NCBI GenBank assembly: GCA_029747585.1
Contig: JAPEVF010000397.1
Location: 1-41,295 of the forward strand
Direction: 5' to 3'
Origin: Pleurotus djamor
Lineage: Eukaryota > Basidiomycota > Agaricomycetes > Agaricales > Pleurotaceae
DNA length: 41,295 nucleotides
Below are positions 1 through 19,324 of the stretch, in pieces (the stretch's first letter is position 1; each line of letters begins with the position of its first letter). The position numbers and the translations under genes were made by a program. The notes beneath the pieces were generated by a model. That model ran no database searches. It saw nothing but the letters and a program-made list of their open reading frames with translations, and was not told the DNA's origin.

Positions 1-1919
1 CTCTCATGGACGGACTTGTTAAGCCAGAAGAGGTGCGTTTCATCGCACATACGCATGCTGATCATGCCGCTGAATGCCTTCCGTTATTAGTTCGATTATT
101 TCCATGAAGTCAGATTCATCACTTGTCATTGACTCGCAAGTTATTGACGTACCACAGTTGATTGTCACTCAAGAATTCGTGCGCACTGGTCAGAGAGGTT
201 ACGGTGATGGTCAGTTACTGCGAATTGGCATCACTTTCTGGCTTTTTCTTACCATTGTCAATACTAGGGTTCCTTAGTGGCTCCGTCATCGGCCTTCCTC
301 CGGTCCTCAACTTCGGCTCTGATGAAATCAAACGCAAAGTCGTGCCCGACGTGTTTTCAGGCAAGAAGCTCATCTGGTGAGAACTATGGCTGATATATTG
401 GTTCGACCGCGGAGCTCATCGTCTCGCCTCCCAGTTTGGCCATTTCTGAGGCGTTCGCAGGAAGCGACGTCGCTGGCCTCCGTACAACCGCCACAAAGAC
501 TGAAGACGGGAAGCACTGGATCATTAACGGTAAGTAATCAATTATTTTCTTTTCATCTTGGTGCTCATAAACGATCCAGGAACGTCAGTATCTCAGTTCA
601 CCTTCTATTCATTTTACTGACGATATTTGGNTTTTTTATTAGTAAGAAGTGGATCACGAATGGAACGTACGTACCTCGCGCTCGCTTGCGAAGCTCCGTG
701 TCATGAATGCTGAGTTTGTACGCGTCTAGATTCTCTCACTAGTAAGCCAGCAAAGCTCCCTCATTCGAGGTACTCATCGAACTGACTGATTTGGATTGAA
801 GCTTCACCGTGGGATGTCGGACGGATGTAAGCCTTCTGTCTCGTGTCTTATCCATCAATGAAAATTCTTACTAACTTCCCTCTAGGAAGGATTCACTGTG
901 ATTCTTGTGGAACGCCAAGAAGGTGTGGAAACGAAGCAAATTAAGACCAGCTACGTGAGTTTTTGAACGTGTCTATTGGAGTCTAGGCATTTGACATTGA
1001 CATTCGGGCCAGTCGACCGCAGCAGGAACGGCTTTCGTCACCTTTGATAACGTCAAGGTTCCAATAGAAAACACTCTCGGTCCTATCGGTGGTGGTTTGT
1101 TTGTGATGCTGAGTAACTTTAACCATGAACGTTGGGTGATGTGTTGCGCTTCCGCGAGGTCACAACGTCTCATGGTTGAGCAATGCCTCCAGTGTGTTGG
1201 ATTCTTCGCGAACTTTGATGAATATATTACTGATATGATCTGTAGATGGACCAACCAACGCAAAGCGTTTGGCAAGCCGCTTCATGCTCAGCCTGTCATC
1301 AGGGCCAAGTTGGCGGCTATGATTACTAGGGTCGAGGGTGTACAGAACTGGCTCGAAAACATCACTCACCAGATGAACAACATGGTCCGTCTTGTTTGCA
1401 GGTCTGGCTTTGAAACTTACTTACACATTGTCGATTTCTAGTCGTACAAAGAACAGGCTGCCAAGCTCGCGGGGTAAGAGACTTTTATGAGCCTGTGAAC
1501 GTGACTGTCTAACATACTCCTCCCTTCGATAGACCGATTGCCCTGCTCAAGCTTTCGGCTACTCGGTCAGCACAGGAGACTGCTGCCGATGCTGTTCAAG
1601 TCAGTTTTTTTCTTTGGATCGCGCCTTGTGCCTCCCTGATGTTGTTTGATAGGTGTTTGGTGGACGTGGTCTCACCCAAAGTGGAATGGGAGCTATGGTT
1701 GAACATGTAAGTCCCCACTACCCTTCACCAGCTGCTTGATAATTTATCGGTGCTTAGTATCACCGCACGGTTCCCTTCGATGCCATCCTCGGTGGAGGTA
1801 AGTCTTCATTAATACTCATGCTACTTTCCCGTCCTCACTTTTGAATAGCTGAGGACGTGTTGGGTGACCTTGGTGTCCGACAAGCTATCCGGGCCATGCC
1901 CAAGAACACGCGTCTATAA
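1..1919 (+). CDS. Acyl-CoA dehydrogenase, 3' part (5' end outside window)
   Basis: FAD-dependent acyl-CoA dehydrogenase family enzyme, which oxidises an acyl-CoA to the 2-enoyl-CoA. Exons by GT-AG joins that keep frame: <1-32, 91-108, 158-209, 268-376, 435-533, 643-666, 730-741, 802-826, 886-954, 1013-1191, 1246-1384, 1442-1473, 1533-1599, 1653-1706, 1758-1797, 1849-1919. Family motifs appear in order: IGLPPVLNFGSDEIKRKVVP, LAISEAFAGSDVAGLRTTAT (FAD/substrate loop), KKWITNG, FNHERW, QRKAFGKPL, FGGRGLTQSGMG and the C-terminal YHRTVPFDAILGGAEDVLGD. The protein ends MPKNTRL at a TAA. The start and any N-terminal domain lie off the window. The exon at 730-741 is only 12 nt and encodes the FSHY stretch before FTVGCRTD. 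The only N (position 631) lies in an intron. The substrate class (medium, branched or long chain) cannot be told. The family call is secure. Confidence 0.93.
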
Positions 1920-2101
1920 AAATGTTTGTCTCCGTTATTGGTTTGCTTGGTTGGCGTAGTATTCCATGTTCATCATGTACCTCTATAATATTTAATCAAC
2001 GGGTATATTTATATGTACACATCCTGATCCCGGCTGTTCGTGAAATTGGATACAAACAATGAAGAGGATCGAATCTAAGCCAAGAGACGTGTGTTACCTT
2101 T

Positions 2102-2341
2102 CTACTTCTTTGCATCGAATGGTCTCTTGACACCAAGTCCAGCCGTGGTAGCTACTCTCCCCGACCGTGAAGGCTTGTTCCACCCGAACCACTCCAAGAT
2201 GACATTTTTGGCAAAGATCTCGCCGAATCCAAGCATGACGCCGTTTACGAAGGGGAGTGCGAGATTGATCGCCAGGGAAGACAGGAGTGCTTTGATACGC
2301 GTCCGGCTGGAGAGCGAGCTGTCGAACACGGATAAAGTGGG
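2102..2341 (-). CDS. Mim1/Tom13-like mitochondrial outer-membrane import protein, C-terminal part
   Basis: The reading frame 2341-2102 ends with a stop and contains ALPFVNGVMLGFGEIFAK followed by ILEWFGW. This Leu/Pro-Phe-x-Asn-Gly-x-x-LGFGE helix is the signature of the fungal TOM13/Mim1 family, single-helix outer-membrane proteins that help insert alpha-helical proteins into the mitochondrial outer membrane. The C-terminus is basic (GVKRPFDAKK). The frame stays open upstream (PTLSVFDSSLSS) until the sequence becomes mitochondrial at the N at 2342, so the N-terminus is missing. It is convergent with the acyl-CoA dehydrogenase gene, with about 180 bp between their stops. The N-terminal half does not appear beyond the other junction near 25,670. 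The family assignment is by motif recall only. Confidence 0.68.
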   Translation of the reverse strand, partial: PTLSVFDSSLSSRTRIKALLSSLAINLALPFVNGVMLGFGEIFAKNVILEWFGWNKPSRSGRVATTAGLGVKRPFDAKK

Positions 2342-2392
2342 NTTAAGTTAATTATTATTTTTTTTTGTTTTTGGTTTTTTTATTTAAATTTA

Positions 2393-3015
2393 TTACTTAT
2401 TTGATCTAGAAATTATAATAGTAGCTAACATAGCTAATAGTAGTATTACACTTAATACTATTAATAAGATAGCACCATAAGTATATAAACTATAACCTAA
2501 AGTTTCTATTTGTGAAAAATCTGCAATATTAATATCTGAAAGAGATAAATTAAAGTAATTATTAACAATTATACTAATTAAGTCTTTAGATATAACATTC
2601 GAATTTAATAATATGCTATTTAAATTAATTATCGATTCTGAAATTAAAGATAAAGCAGGTACGTTATTAAAATTAAATGGTATAATTGTAAAAATTATGT
2701 ATGTAAATAAAGATCCAATAGCTAAAGCTAAAGGTAGATTTTTTGTATATTGATTACCAGTTTCTAGTATATCAGTAAGTTTTATATTGATCATCATTAT
2801 TACAAATAAGAATAATACTGCAATAGCACCAACATAAACTACAATATAAGAAATACCTACAAAGTTTACACCTATTAATATTAAGTATCCAGCAGCTTGA
2901 ACAAAAGTACCTATAACAAAAATAACTGAAATTACTGGATTTTTGGATGTTATAGCAAAAACACTAGAAAGTAAAGTACCNAAAAGCTAAAATATTTACA
3001 AGAAATGTTGNTCAT
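2393..3015 (-). CDS. nad6: NADH dehydrogenase subunit 6
   Basis: Membrane subunit of respiratory complex I. Read from the ATG at 3015 to the TAA at 2393, and ignoring the Ns at 3011 and 2981, the frame is continuous at about 206 codons. It starts MTTFLVNILAFG and contains the conserved GISYIVVYVGAIAVLFLFVI segment, in which the helix has the pi-bulge typical of ND6. It ends with a hydrophobic helix and SRSNK. With the Ns counted as bases the frame breaks twice, so both look like homopolymer artefacts and not mutations. The length is close to the usual fungal ND6 length. It is the first mitochondrial gene after the left junction, and its stop lies only about 50 nt from it. Confidence 0.93.
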
Positions 3016-3261
3016 TTAANTTTTTTTTTGTTGTTTTTTTTTATTCTTATTCTAAAACTGATAATTCTAATTTATCATTTTTAATATAAGAATAAATTTA
3101 GCCTACGTAAAAGATATATTTAGCTAGTCTTATTNATTAAAAAAAATTTTTGTTTTTGTTTTGTTTTTGNTTTTTGTTTGTTTTTTTGAAAAGTTCAGAA
3201 TTTTTTAATTTAAAANTTTTTTTAACTAGATAATTTTTTTTACGTTCGATTAATAATCATT

Positions 3262-3460
3262 ACACTCACAGCCTAACCCGAGGCCTGCCCAGGCCTTTCA
3301 CTCACTTTAACTTTCCCTTACCCATCCCTTTCCCAGCCCTTTCCCTACACTTCCCACCCATCCCTTTCCCTTAAGGGTAGGGGTGGGAAGGGCAGTGAAA
3401 GGGTAGGGCTGGGTAGGGTTGGGTAGGGTGTGTAGGGAAAAAAAGGCTTGGAAAGGGAGG
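3262..3460. repeat. GC-rich hairpin repeat, copy 1 (centre 3368-3377)
   Basis: C-rich left arm (TTTCCC, CCACCC and ACACTTCCC units) and G-rich right arm around the perfect palindrome CCCTTAAGGG, in otherwise AT-rich spacer. The right arm begins GGGTAGGGGTGGGAAGGG, as in copy 2. A separate short palindrome, AGGCCTGCCCAGGCCT, precedes the left arm. Confidence 0.85.
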
Positions 3461-4061
3461 GAAAGATAAAAAGGGTATGGATATACAAAAAGTAAGGAGT
3501 AAAGTTTTTAATAAATTAAAGGCTTAAAAATTACTTTTTATAAATTATTGATATTAGATAGTCTTATATTAAAAGCTAAAAAGTTTGAGTGATATATTTG
3601 TTGTTTATTTATTTATAAAAAAATAAAAAATTTAACAAATATACTGTAAAACCTAACAAACCCAAATTAGAAAAAAATATNAAAAATTTAAAAAGATAGC
3701 AATAATTAAAAGTAGTAGGTTTAACCTAGAAAATGTTATTCTATTTTTNCTTTTTAAAATGATAGTTTATATTAACAATTAGTTCAAAAATAAAAGGTAA
3801 AGATAAAAAATAATAATTAAAAAGATTAGTTAGTTTTTATTATAATAATAATTATAATTTTATTTATTTAATTTTCAATTATTTAAAATAAAAATAAAAA
3901 TTAAGATCCCATTAATTTAATTTATCTAAATAAATAGGAATACTAATTATAGGCCTCCTGTTTTATTAGNTTTTTTTTTAATACTTGGAGGCTTTTAAAT
4001 TATAAGAAAGTATTTAAATCTTACATGCCTAAGCCACCCCGCCAGCCCAGCACACCCAGCA

Positions 4062-4200
4062 CTTTAACTTACCCTACCCTTTCACTGCCCACCCTTTCAC
4101 AGCCCACCCATCCCTTTCCCTTAAGGGTAGGGGTGGGAAGGGATGTGTAGGGAAGGGAAGTGTAGGGAAGGGAGTGGAAGTGGGAAGGGATAAGTGCTAG
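4062..4200. repeat. GC-rich hairpin repeat, copy 2 (centre 4118-4127)
   Basis: Same palindromic centre CCCTTAAGGG. The flanking arms are essentially the reverse complement of copies at 17.6 and 18.2 kb (ACAGCCCACCCATCCC on the left, GGGTAGGGGTGGGAAGGG on the right), so the element occurs in both orientations. Confidence 0.87.
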
Positions 4201-4278
4201 GGCAATGATTGAAAGGGACAAGTTAAAGTGGAGGGAGAGACGGGTTGGAAAAGGAAAGGGATCTTGTATTATTTTTTC

Positions 4279-4334
4279 TTTTTTTTCTCTCAATAAATTA
4301 TAAAGTATAAAAAAAGAAGAGAGNAAAAAAAGGC
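4279..4334. repeat. AT-rich terminal-inverted hairpin, family 2, copy a
   Basis: Begins CTTTTTTTCTCTCAATAAAT and ends with GAAGAGAG, an N and poly-A followed by GGC. The inner ends TCTCTC and GAGAGA can pair around an AT-rich loop. The same arrangement recurs at seven other places in this mitochondrial segment. Confidence 0.75.
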
Positions 4335-4528
4335 ATAAAAAGGGTCAAGGTCAAAAGAATTGTATTTTAATATTTAGTTTATTTTGATTAATAGGATAAT
4401 TTCATATTATTATTCATTCAAAAAATAATAATAAAAATAAAGACAAAAATATAAAACCTAAACAAAAATTGAAAACCTAGCCTTTTATTAAATAAATATT
4501 AATTTCGCTATAACTATTTTAGTTGCGA

Positions 4529-4815
4529 TAGCCTTGAGAGGGATCGAACCTCTAATATTTTAGAAAAACAAAAATAAAAATTAAAAAATAAAAAATAAAA
4601 AATTTTGATTTTTTTTATTTAATCTAGCTTGCCTTATTTTACCTTTTCTTTTCTAAATTTTAGAGTCCTGTGTTGTAAACAGATTCTTCTTTTTATTTAA
4701 ACTAGATTTTCTTTTTTAAGCTGGAAAGAAAAGGAACAAACTAAATATAATTTATCTAATTAAGCTCGGTATATGTAATTTCTCTAAAAATTTCCGACCT
4801 TTAAATGGCAAGGCT
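4529..4815 (-). tRNA. Candidate tRNA interrupted by about 214 nt in the anticodon region
   Basis: On minus, AGCCTTG (4815-4809) pairs perfectly with CAAGGCT (4536-4530), as the two strands of a 7-bp acceptor stem would. After the first come a 4-bp D stem (ATTT/AAAT) closing a loop with GG, then TTTAG. Before the second come CTAAA (pairs with TTTAG), a short variable region, and a T-arm with stem AGAGG/CCTCT and loop TTCGATC. Everything fits a tRNA except that about 214 nt separate the halves of the anticodon stem. This could be an intron in the anticodon loop, a hairpin insertion that killed the gene, or chance. I cannot assign the anticodon, because no clear U33 is visible. Confidence 0.35.
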
Positions 4816-4919
4816 TAAAAAAACNAAAAAAANAACAAAAAAANAAAAAACAAAAACAAAAAAACAAAACNAAAAATAAATGAAAAAANGGGGGTTNAAA
4901 AAAATATATTATTTTTTTA

Positions 4920-5120
4920 NTTTCCATCCCAGCCTTGCCCTGCCCGAGCCCTTCCCTGCCCTTTAACTTTAACTTGTCCCTCCCTACCCATCCCTACACT
5001 TCCCTTTCACTTAAGTGGGAGGGTGGGAAGTGAAAGGGCTGGGAAAGGTATAAACAAGTTAAAGTGAGGGCGTGGGAGTGGGAAGTGATGTGGAAGTGAC
5101 AGTGAAAGTGCCGGGGATAG
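4920..5120. repeat. GC-rich hairpin repeat, copy 3 (centre CACTTAAGTG at 5008-5017)
   Basis: C-rich arm (TCCCTACCCATCCCTACAC) and G-rich arm (GGGAGGGTGGGAAGTG) around CACTTAAGTG, a variant of the usual CCCTTAAGGG centre with compensating changes on both sides. It ends about 40 nt from the nad4 stop codon and may fold in the nad4 3' region. Confidence 0.82.
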
Positions 5121-5161
5121 AAAGGGCTAAAAATAATGTTATTAAAAATTTTTTATTTTAA

Positions 5162-6643
5162 TTAACAAGCATATAATAAAGCAGAAACTGAAGTATGTAA
5201 TGAAGTTAATAAAACATTAGGTAAAATACCAAAAGCTACTGTAGGTATTAATAAACTAATTAATAGATAGTATTCTCTTCTAGTAATATCTTTAACTGGT
5301 TGCATATATGGAGAATAATCTCCGTAAGATAATCTATTATATAAGAAAATAGAATAGCAAGCAGAAAGAACAATACCAGTAGCACCTAAAGAAGCAATAA
5401 CAGGATTTTGTTGCCAAATTCCAATTAAAGATAATTGCTCTCCTAAGAAATTAAGACTTAAAGGAATACCTGTATTACATAAAGTAAAAATAANAAAAAT
5501 AAAATAGTGAATACTGGCATATAAGTGGCTAAACCTCTAATATAATTAATAATTCTTTTACCTGTTCTATCATAAATAACACCACCTACACAAATAAATA
5601 ATGCAGGTGAAACAAAACCATGAGCTAAAGCTAATAATATTGCTCCTTCAATACCTTGAATAGTATTAGAGAATAAACCTAAAACAACAACACCCATATG
5701 ACTAATACTACTATAAGCAATTAATCTTTTAGTATCTTGTTGAATAATAGTAGAGAAACTAGCATAAATAATAGCAATTACTGCAATAGTTTGTACTAAA
5801 GGATTAAAGTAATTTGTAGCATCAGGTAAAAAATTAATTAAAACTCTAAGATAACCATATGTAGCAAGTTTTAAGATAGTAGCAGCTAATATTATTGAAC
5901 CAGCTAAAGGAGAATCAGCATGAGCTTTAGGTAACCAAAGTATAAAAGGATAAAGAGGAGTTTTAACAGCAAAAGCTATAAAGAACCCTAACCATAAAAT
6001 TTTTTGACTTTCTAAGCTAATTTCATATAAAGAAATTAATTGAAAATCTGTAGAACCAATATAAGAATAAATAGTTAAAATACATAATAACATAGGTAAA
6101 CTACCAGCTAAAGTATATAAAAATAATAATAAAGCTGATCTGAATCTATCATTACCGTGTCCATAAATAACTATAACAATAAATAAAATAGGTAAAACAC
6201 TTTCAAAGAAAACATAGAATAATAATAAATCTAAAGAAACAAAAGCACAAATTTGTAAGCTTTCTAATAATAAAAAAGAAATTNAAAAAAGTTTTTAAAT
6301 TATTTGTAATATTAGAATAATTTGATAGTAAGGCTACTGGTGTAACAAAAGTTGTTAATAATACAAAATATAGAGATATTCCATCTATCCCAAAATTTAA
6401 ATGACAAAAGTTTAATTGATTAAATTCTGATACAAATTGATATTGTGTTTGATTAGAATCAAATTGGAACCAAATAAATAAAGATAGGAATAAATTAATA
6501 AGAGATGTAATTAAAGCTATTTTTTTCATTTTTATTTGATTAGATTGTTGTGTTTGGATTGATATTACTGAACTAGTACTTTCTGGTATAAAAAGTAAGA
6601 TTAGGGAACCTATTATTGGAATAAGTAATAATAATGTGATCAT
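5162..6643 (-). CDS. nad4: NADH dehydrogenase subunit 4
   Basis: Proton-pumping antiporter-like subunit of complex I in the inner membrane. Start ATG at 6643, stop TAA at 5162, about 492 codons, the usual fungal length. Conserved parts are FGIDGISLYFVLLTTF near residue 90, ESVLPILFIVIVIYGHGNDR, KTPLYPFILWLPKAHADSPL (the invariant HxExP-like loop region of ND4), GSIILAATILKLATYGYLR, YSSISHMGVVVLGLFSNT and the tail SVSALLYAC. Two homopolymer sites break the frame as printed: dropping the N at 6284 restores it, and near 5494 the T-run must be two bases shorter than shown (N included) to rejoin LFFIFTLCNTGIP. Both are read as sequencing uncertainty. It has no intron and sits about 330 nt downstream of cox1 on the same strand. 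Confidence 0.95.
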
Positions 6644-6973
6644 TTTTTTTTTTTTTTTTTAGCCTCTTCCTTTAACTTTAACTAATTATTAATATAAGAA
6701 AAAAGGATAAAAATAAGTAATAATAAATTAATTAATAATAAATTAAAGAAAAAAAATGAAGGCAAATATATTAATATTATCTAAATATATTAATATTTTA
6801 AACACTATAAATTCTTTAAATATTTTATCTCTAAATTTTTGAATCTAGGAAAAATTATTACTTCGAAAAAGGGGATTAAAAATGGAAAAAGATTAAAAAA
6901 TAAAAATTACAATCAATTATGAAATAATTTATATTAAATTAATTTTTTTTTTAGTATTTTTTTTTAATTAAAT
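6644..6973. other. AT-rich spacer between cox1 and nad4
   Basis: About 330 nt, almost entirely A and T. No tRNA, hairpin repeat or credible ORF seen. A poly-A/T run lies directly upstream of the nad4 start. Confidence 0.7.
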
Positions 6974-16441
<9,468 letters not shown>

Positions 16442-16621
16442 TTGTGAGTTTCAATCTTAATTTTATTCTTATAATCGGCTAATTCATAATAAAAACAAAA
16501 AATAAAAATAAATTTTGTTTTTATTTTTGTTTTTTGGTTCTTTTTTATTATTTTATTAATTTAATTATGTAATAAAATGCTTTCTTTTTCTTTTTTAATT
16601 AATTAAAATTAAATAAATTTT

Positions 16622-16704
16622 CGGNAATAGAGGCGATTCGAACACCTAAGGGCGTTAACCCGAACAATTAGCAATTGCCTTATCTTACCAATGAAAACTA
16701 TTCC
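16622..16704 (-). tRNA. trnS: tRNA-Ser (GCU)
   Basis: Acceptor GGAATAG with CTATTCC once the N at 16,625 is dropped. Anticodon stem GGCAA/TTGTT, loop TTGCTAA with anticodon GCT. Long variable arm (CGGGTTAACGCCC), as expected for Ser. T-arm GGTG TTCGAAT CGCC. Confidence 0.9.
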
Positions 16705-16891
16705 TAATTTCCTTATTTTTATTTATTTATTTTTTTATTTATTTATTTAAATTTAATTTAATTTAATTTTTATTTTTATTTTTATTTTTTATATTATTTT
16801 TTGTTCATTTTTTGTTTACAAGAATATTATTTTTTATATTATTTTTTGNTTCANTTTTTTGTTTACAAGNAATATTATTTTTGTTTTTTCT

Positions 16892-16965
16892 TCGATCCTT
16901 ATCAGAATTGAACTGATGCTAGCTTCTTGAAGGGGAGCTGTACGAACCACTATACTAAAGGATCG
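16892..16965 (-). tRNA. trnE: tRNA-Glu (UUC)
   Basis: Acceptor CGATCCT/AGGATCG perfect. Anticodon loop CCTTCAA, anticodon TTC. T-arm ATCAG TTCAATT CTGAT. One mismatch in the anticodon stem. Confidence 0.92.
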
Positions 16966-17097
16966 GGTTATTAAATTAAATTGNAAAANTTTTTTATTTT
17001 ATTAAAATTTTTTTTATTTAATTAAATTTAATTAATATTATCTTATCTTAATCTTATCTTATTTTATCTTATCTTATCTTATCTTATATTTATTAGT

Positions 17098-17168
17098 GAC
17101 GAAATTAGGAATCGAACCCAATCTAACAGATCATGAGACTGTTGTGCTAAACCATTACACTATTTCGC
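17098..17168 (-). tRNA. trnM: tRNA-Met (CAU)
   Basis: Acceptor GCGAAAT/ATTTCGT. Anticodon loop CTCATGA, anticodon CAT. T-arm ATTGG GTTCGAT TCCTAAT region. Whether initiator or elongator cannot be told. Confidence 0.88.
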
Positions 17169-17443
17169 TTATTTTTAACTAAATATAAAATAAATAAAAT
17201 AAATATNAAAAAATAAAAATAAAATAATNAAAAACAAAAACNAAAAAACAAAAAATAAAAACAAAATATAAAAATAAAAATATATAAGCTAATATTTAAA
17301 TTTATATGTTCTTCTCTTTTAAAAAGAAAGAAAAAGAAAAAGAAAAAGAAAAAATAATAATATAACGCTACGCACGCTCTCACTTTAACTTTAGTGTTTT
17401 GTAAGGGACAAAATAATATTTAACACTATCTTTGAAACAGGAA

Positions 17444-17528
17444 TACGAACAAAGAGACTCGAACTCTTAAGGAATTACTTCCACTCCTGCTTAAGAGGAG
17501 ATTGTTTACCAAATTTCAACATGTTCGC
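17444..17528 (-). tRNA. trnL: tRNA-Leu (UAA)
   Basis: Acceptor GCGAACA/TGTTCGT, anticodon stem CTCCT/AGGAG, loop CTTAAGC with anticodon TAA. Long variable arm as expected for Leu. T-arm AAGAG TTCGAGT CTCTT. Confidence 0.93.
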
Positions 17529-17574
17529 TTTTAATTAAATATTATTATTATTATTTTTATATTACTTGTCCCTT

Positions 17575-17670
17575 TAACATCCCTTTCCCTTTCCCTACAC
17601 ATCCCTTCCCACCCCTACCCTTAAGGGAAAGGGATGGGTGGGCTGTGAAAGGGTAGGCTAGGGTTGTGTA
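17575..17670. repeat. GC-rich hairpin repeat, copy 5 (centre 17618-17627)
   Basis: CCCTACACATCCCTTCCCAC left arm, GGGAAAGGGATGGGTGGGCT right arm. About 65 nt are nearly identical to copy 6, and inverted relative to copy 2. Confidence 0.88.
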
Positions 17671-17775
17671 GAGAAAAAATATTTATAAAATAAAAATAAA
17701 ATTAAATAAATAAAATTAAAATTAATTCTATAAATACTCTTTCTTTTAAAATAAAATAAAAAATAAATAATTTAC

Positions 17776-17835
17776 CTTTCTTTTTTCTCTCAATAAATTA
17801 AATTATAAAGAAAAAGAAGAGANAGAAAAAAAGGC
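17776..17835. repeat. AT-rich family 2 hairpin, copy f
   Basis: CTTTCTTTTTTCTCTCAATA at one end; AAGAAGAGA, an N and poly-A ending GGC at the other. In the tRNA-Leu/tRNA-Asn spacer. Confidence 0.74.
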
Positions 17836-17917
17836 NAAAATATAAAATAAAAATTAATATAAAAAAAAATATCTAATAAAAAAAATAATTAATTACTTTA
17901 CGCTATGCAAAAAAATA

Positions 17918-17990
17918 AGGCCTTAAGAGGACTCGAACCCCTGTTGAAAGTATTAACAGTACCTCGCTTAAACCACTCAGCCATAAGACC
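17918..17990 (-). tRNA. trnN: tRNA-Asn (GUU)
   Basis: Acceptor GGTCTTA/TAAGGCC with one G-U pair, D-arm GGCTGAGTGGTTTAAGC, anticodon stem AGGTA/TACTT, loop CTGTTAA with anticodon GTT, T-arm AGGGG TTCGAGT CCTCT. Confidence 0.86.
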
Positions 17991-18129
17991 ATAAAATTTA
18001 AATTAAATAAACAAAAATAAAAAAAAAAAAANCAAAAATAATTTTTTTAATTATAATTTATTTTATAATTATAATCTAATAACTCTAAAAATACTAAAGT
18101 AAATTTTAAAAATTTTACTTTATTTTATA

Positions 18130-18252
18130 CACTACACACCCTACACTTCCCTTCCCTTTCCCTACACATCCCTTCCCACCCCTACCCTTAAGGGAAAGGG
18201 ATGGGTGGGCTGTGAAAGGGTAAGGGTGGGCAGTGAAAGGGTAGGTGGGACA
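18130..18252. repeat. GC-rich hairpin repeat, copy 6 (centre 18185-18194)
   Basis: Near-identical core to copy 5, about 570 nt away, with a longer C-rich lead-in and an extra GGGTGGGCAGTGAAAGGGTAG on the right. Lies between tRNA-Asn and the rnl 3' end. Confidence 0.88.
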
Positions 18253-19109
18253 AAAATATAAAAATGAAAATGATTAGAAGAAAAAAAGTATACAACCTAT
18301 AACATCTAGTAATTTTATAAATTAGTACTGCTAAACTATTTATTTTACAATATTTACATTTGCAGCCTATCTAGAAATGTTCTATTTCTTAATTTACGAT
18401 TAAATTATAAAAATAATCGTTTTAGTATCTAGGGGTTAGATTCTTGCTTGATAGACATTCAGCACTTATCTATTATGTTTGTGGCTACCCAACTATGCAT
18501 TCCTAATTTTTTGTGGCCTTTTTATTCAAAANTTTTTTACTGTTTCGCACTTTTAGATTTAAAAACAGTTTTATCTAATCTACTTGCTTAATCTATCCGC
18601 CTTATATAAGAGGGAAGAATAGGACAAGTAAATAAGTAAAAATTAGTGTAAATTATTTGCTTAATACAATTTACAAAAGGACTTTCCCTATTTAAATTTA
18701 TAAATAGGTCCCTAACAAAAAACTTAGTACAAACAATTGGTACACTAGAGAAACACAGCCTATTGATCCTTTCGTACTAGAAGGTCTGCCCCTTTTTACT
18801 ATTTCTTCCTCCAGAAGATAGGGACCATACTGACTCACGTCGTATTAAACCCAACTCGCGTACCCTTTTAATCGGCGAACAGCCGAACCCTTCCAAGCTT
18901 CTTCCCCCGGAGGATAGGATGAGTCGACATCGCAATAATTCTTAACCTTTCAGTTAAGTTTAGACTATATCTTCATCAAGCATAAAGAATACAATTTATG
19001 TAGCTTCTAGATGTTGGCGTGTAGTCGTTGAGGGGTTAGATAGTTTTAACAGTAGCTATTTCCTGATCTAAATAACTTCCCTGCTGATTGCCCAATTTTT
19101 TAAATTTTC

Positions 19110-19203
19110 ACTTTACTCCCTACCCTACCCTTCCCTACACTTCCCTTCCCTACACATCCCTTCCCTTTAGGGTGGGCTGTGAAAGGGTGGGAAAGGGAAA
19201 GGG
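19110..19203. repeat. GC-rich hairpin repeat, copy 7 (centre CCCTTTAGGG, 19163-19172)
   Basis: Left arm TTCCCTACACATCCCTTC, right arm GGGTGGGCTGTGAAAGGG. The centre has lost perfect symmetry. It sits between the ORF and the core Q element of the rnl intron. Confidence 0.82.
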
Positions 19204-19324
19204 CTTGTGTATTTTATAATCACAAGTAGGTCAAAGTATTAAAAACTCTAAGGGTGTTCCAGCATATAGCCAAATTCTATTTAAATATAACTATCTAAAT
19301 TCCCCGATGTTATTTAAATTAAAT

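Larger units (their letters stand above)
3016..4528. other. Mitochondrial spacer between nad6 and the interrupted tRNA candidate
   Basis: About 1.5 kb of AT-rich spacer with no credible gene. It holds two GC-rich CCCTTAAGGG hairpins (listed separately), one AT-rich TTTTTTCTCTC/GAGAGAAAAAA hairpin, and many Ns next to poly-T or poly-A. A 74-codon minus-strand frame across 4069-4293 is only the translated hairpin (SLPYTS-type repeats) and is not called. Confidence 0.7.

Noticed and set aside
4069..4293. 74-codon minus-strand ORF with SLPYTS repeats
   Set aside because: It is the translated GC-rich hairpin, with no family motif.
17147..17383. 78-codon Phe/Tyr-rich minus-strand ORF
   Set aside because: Made of poly-A/T sequence with three Ns and it overlaps tRNA-Met.
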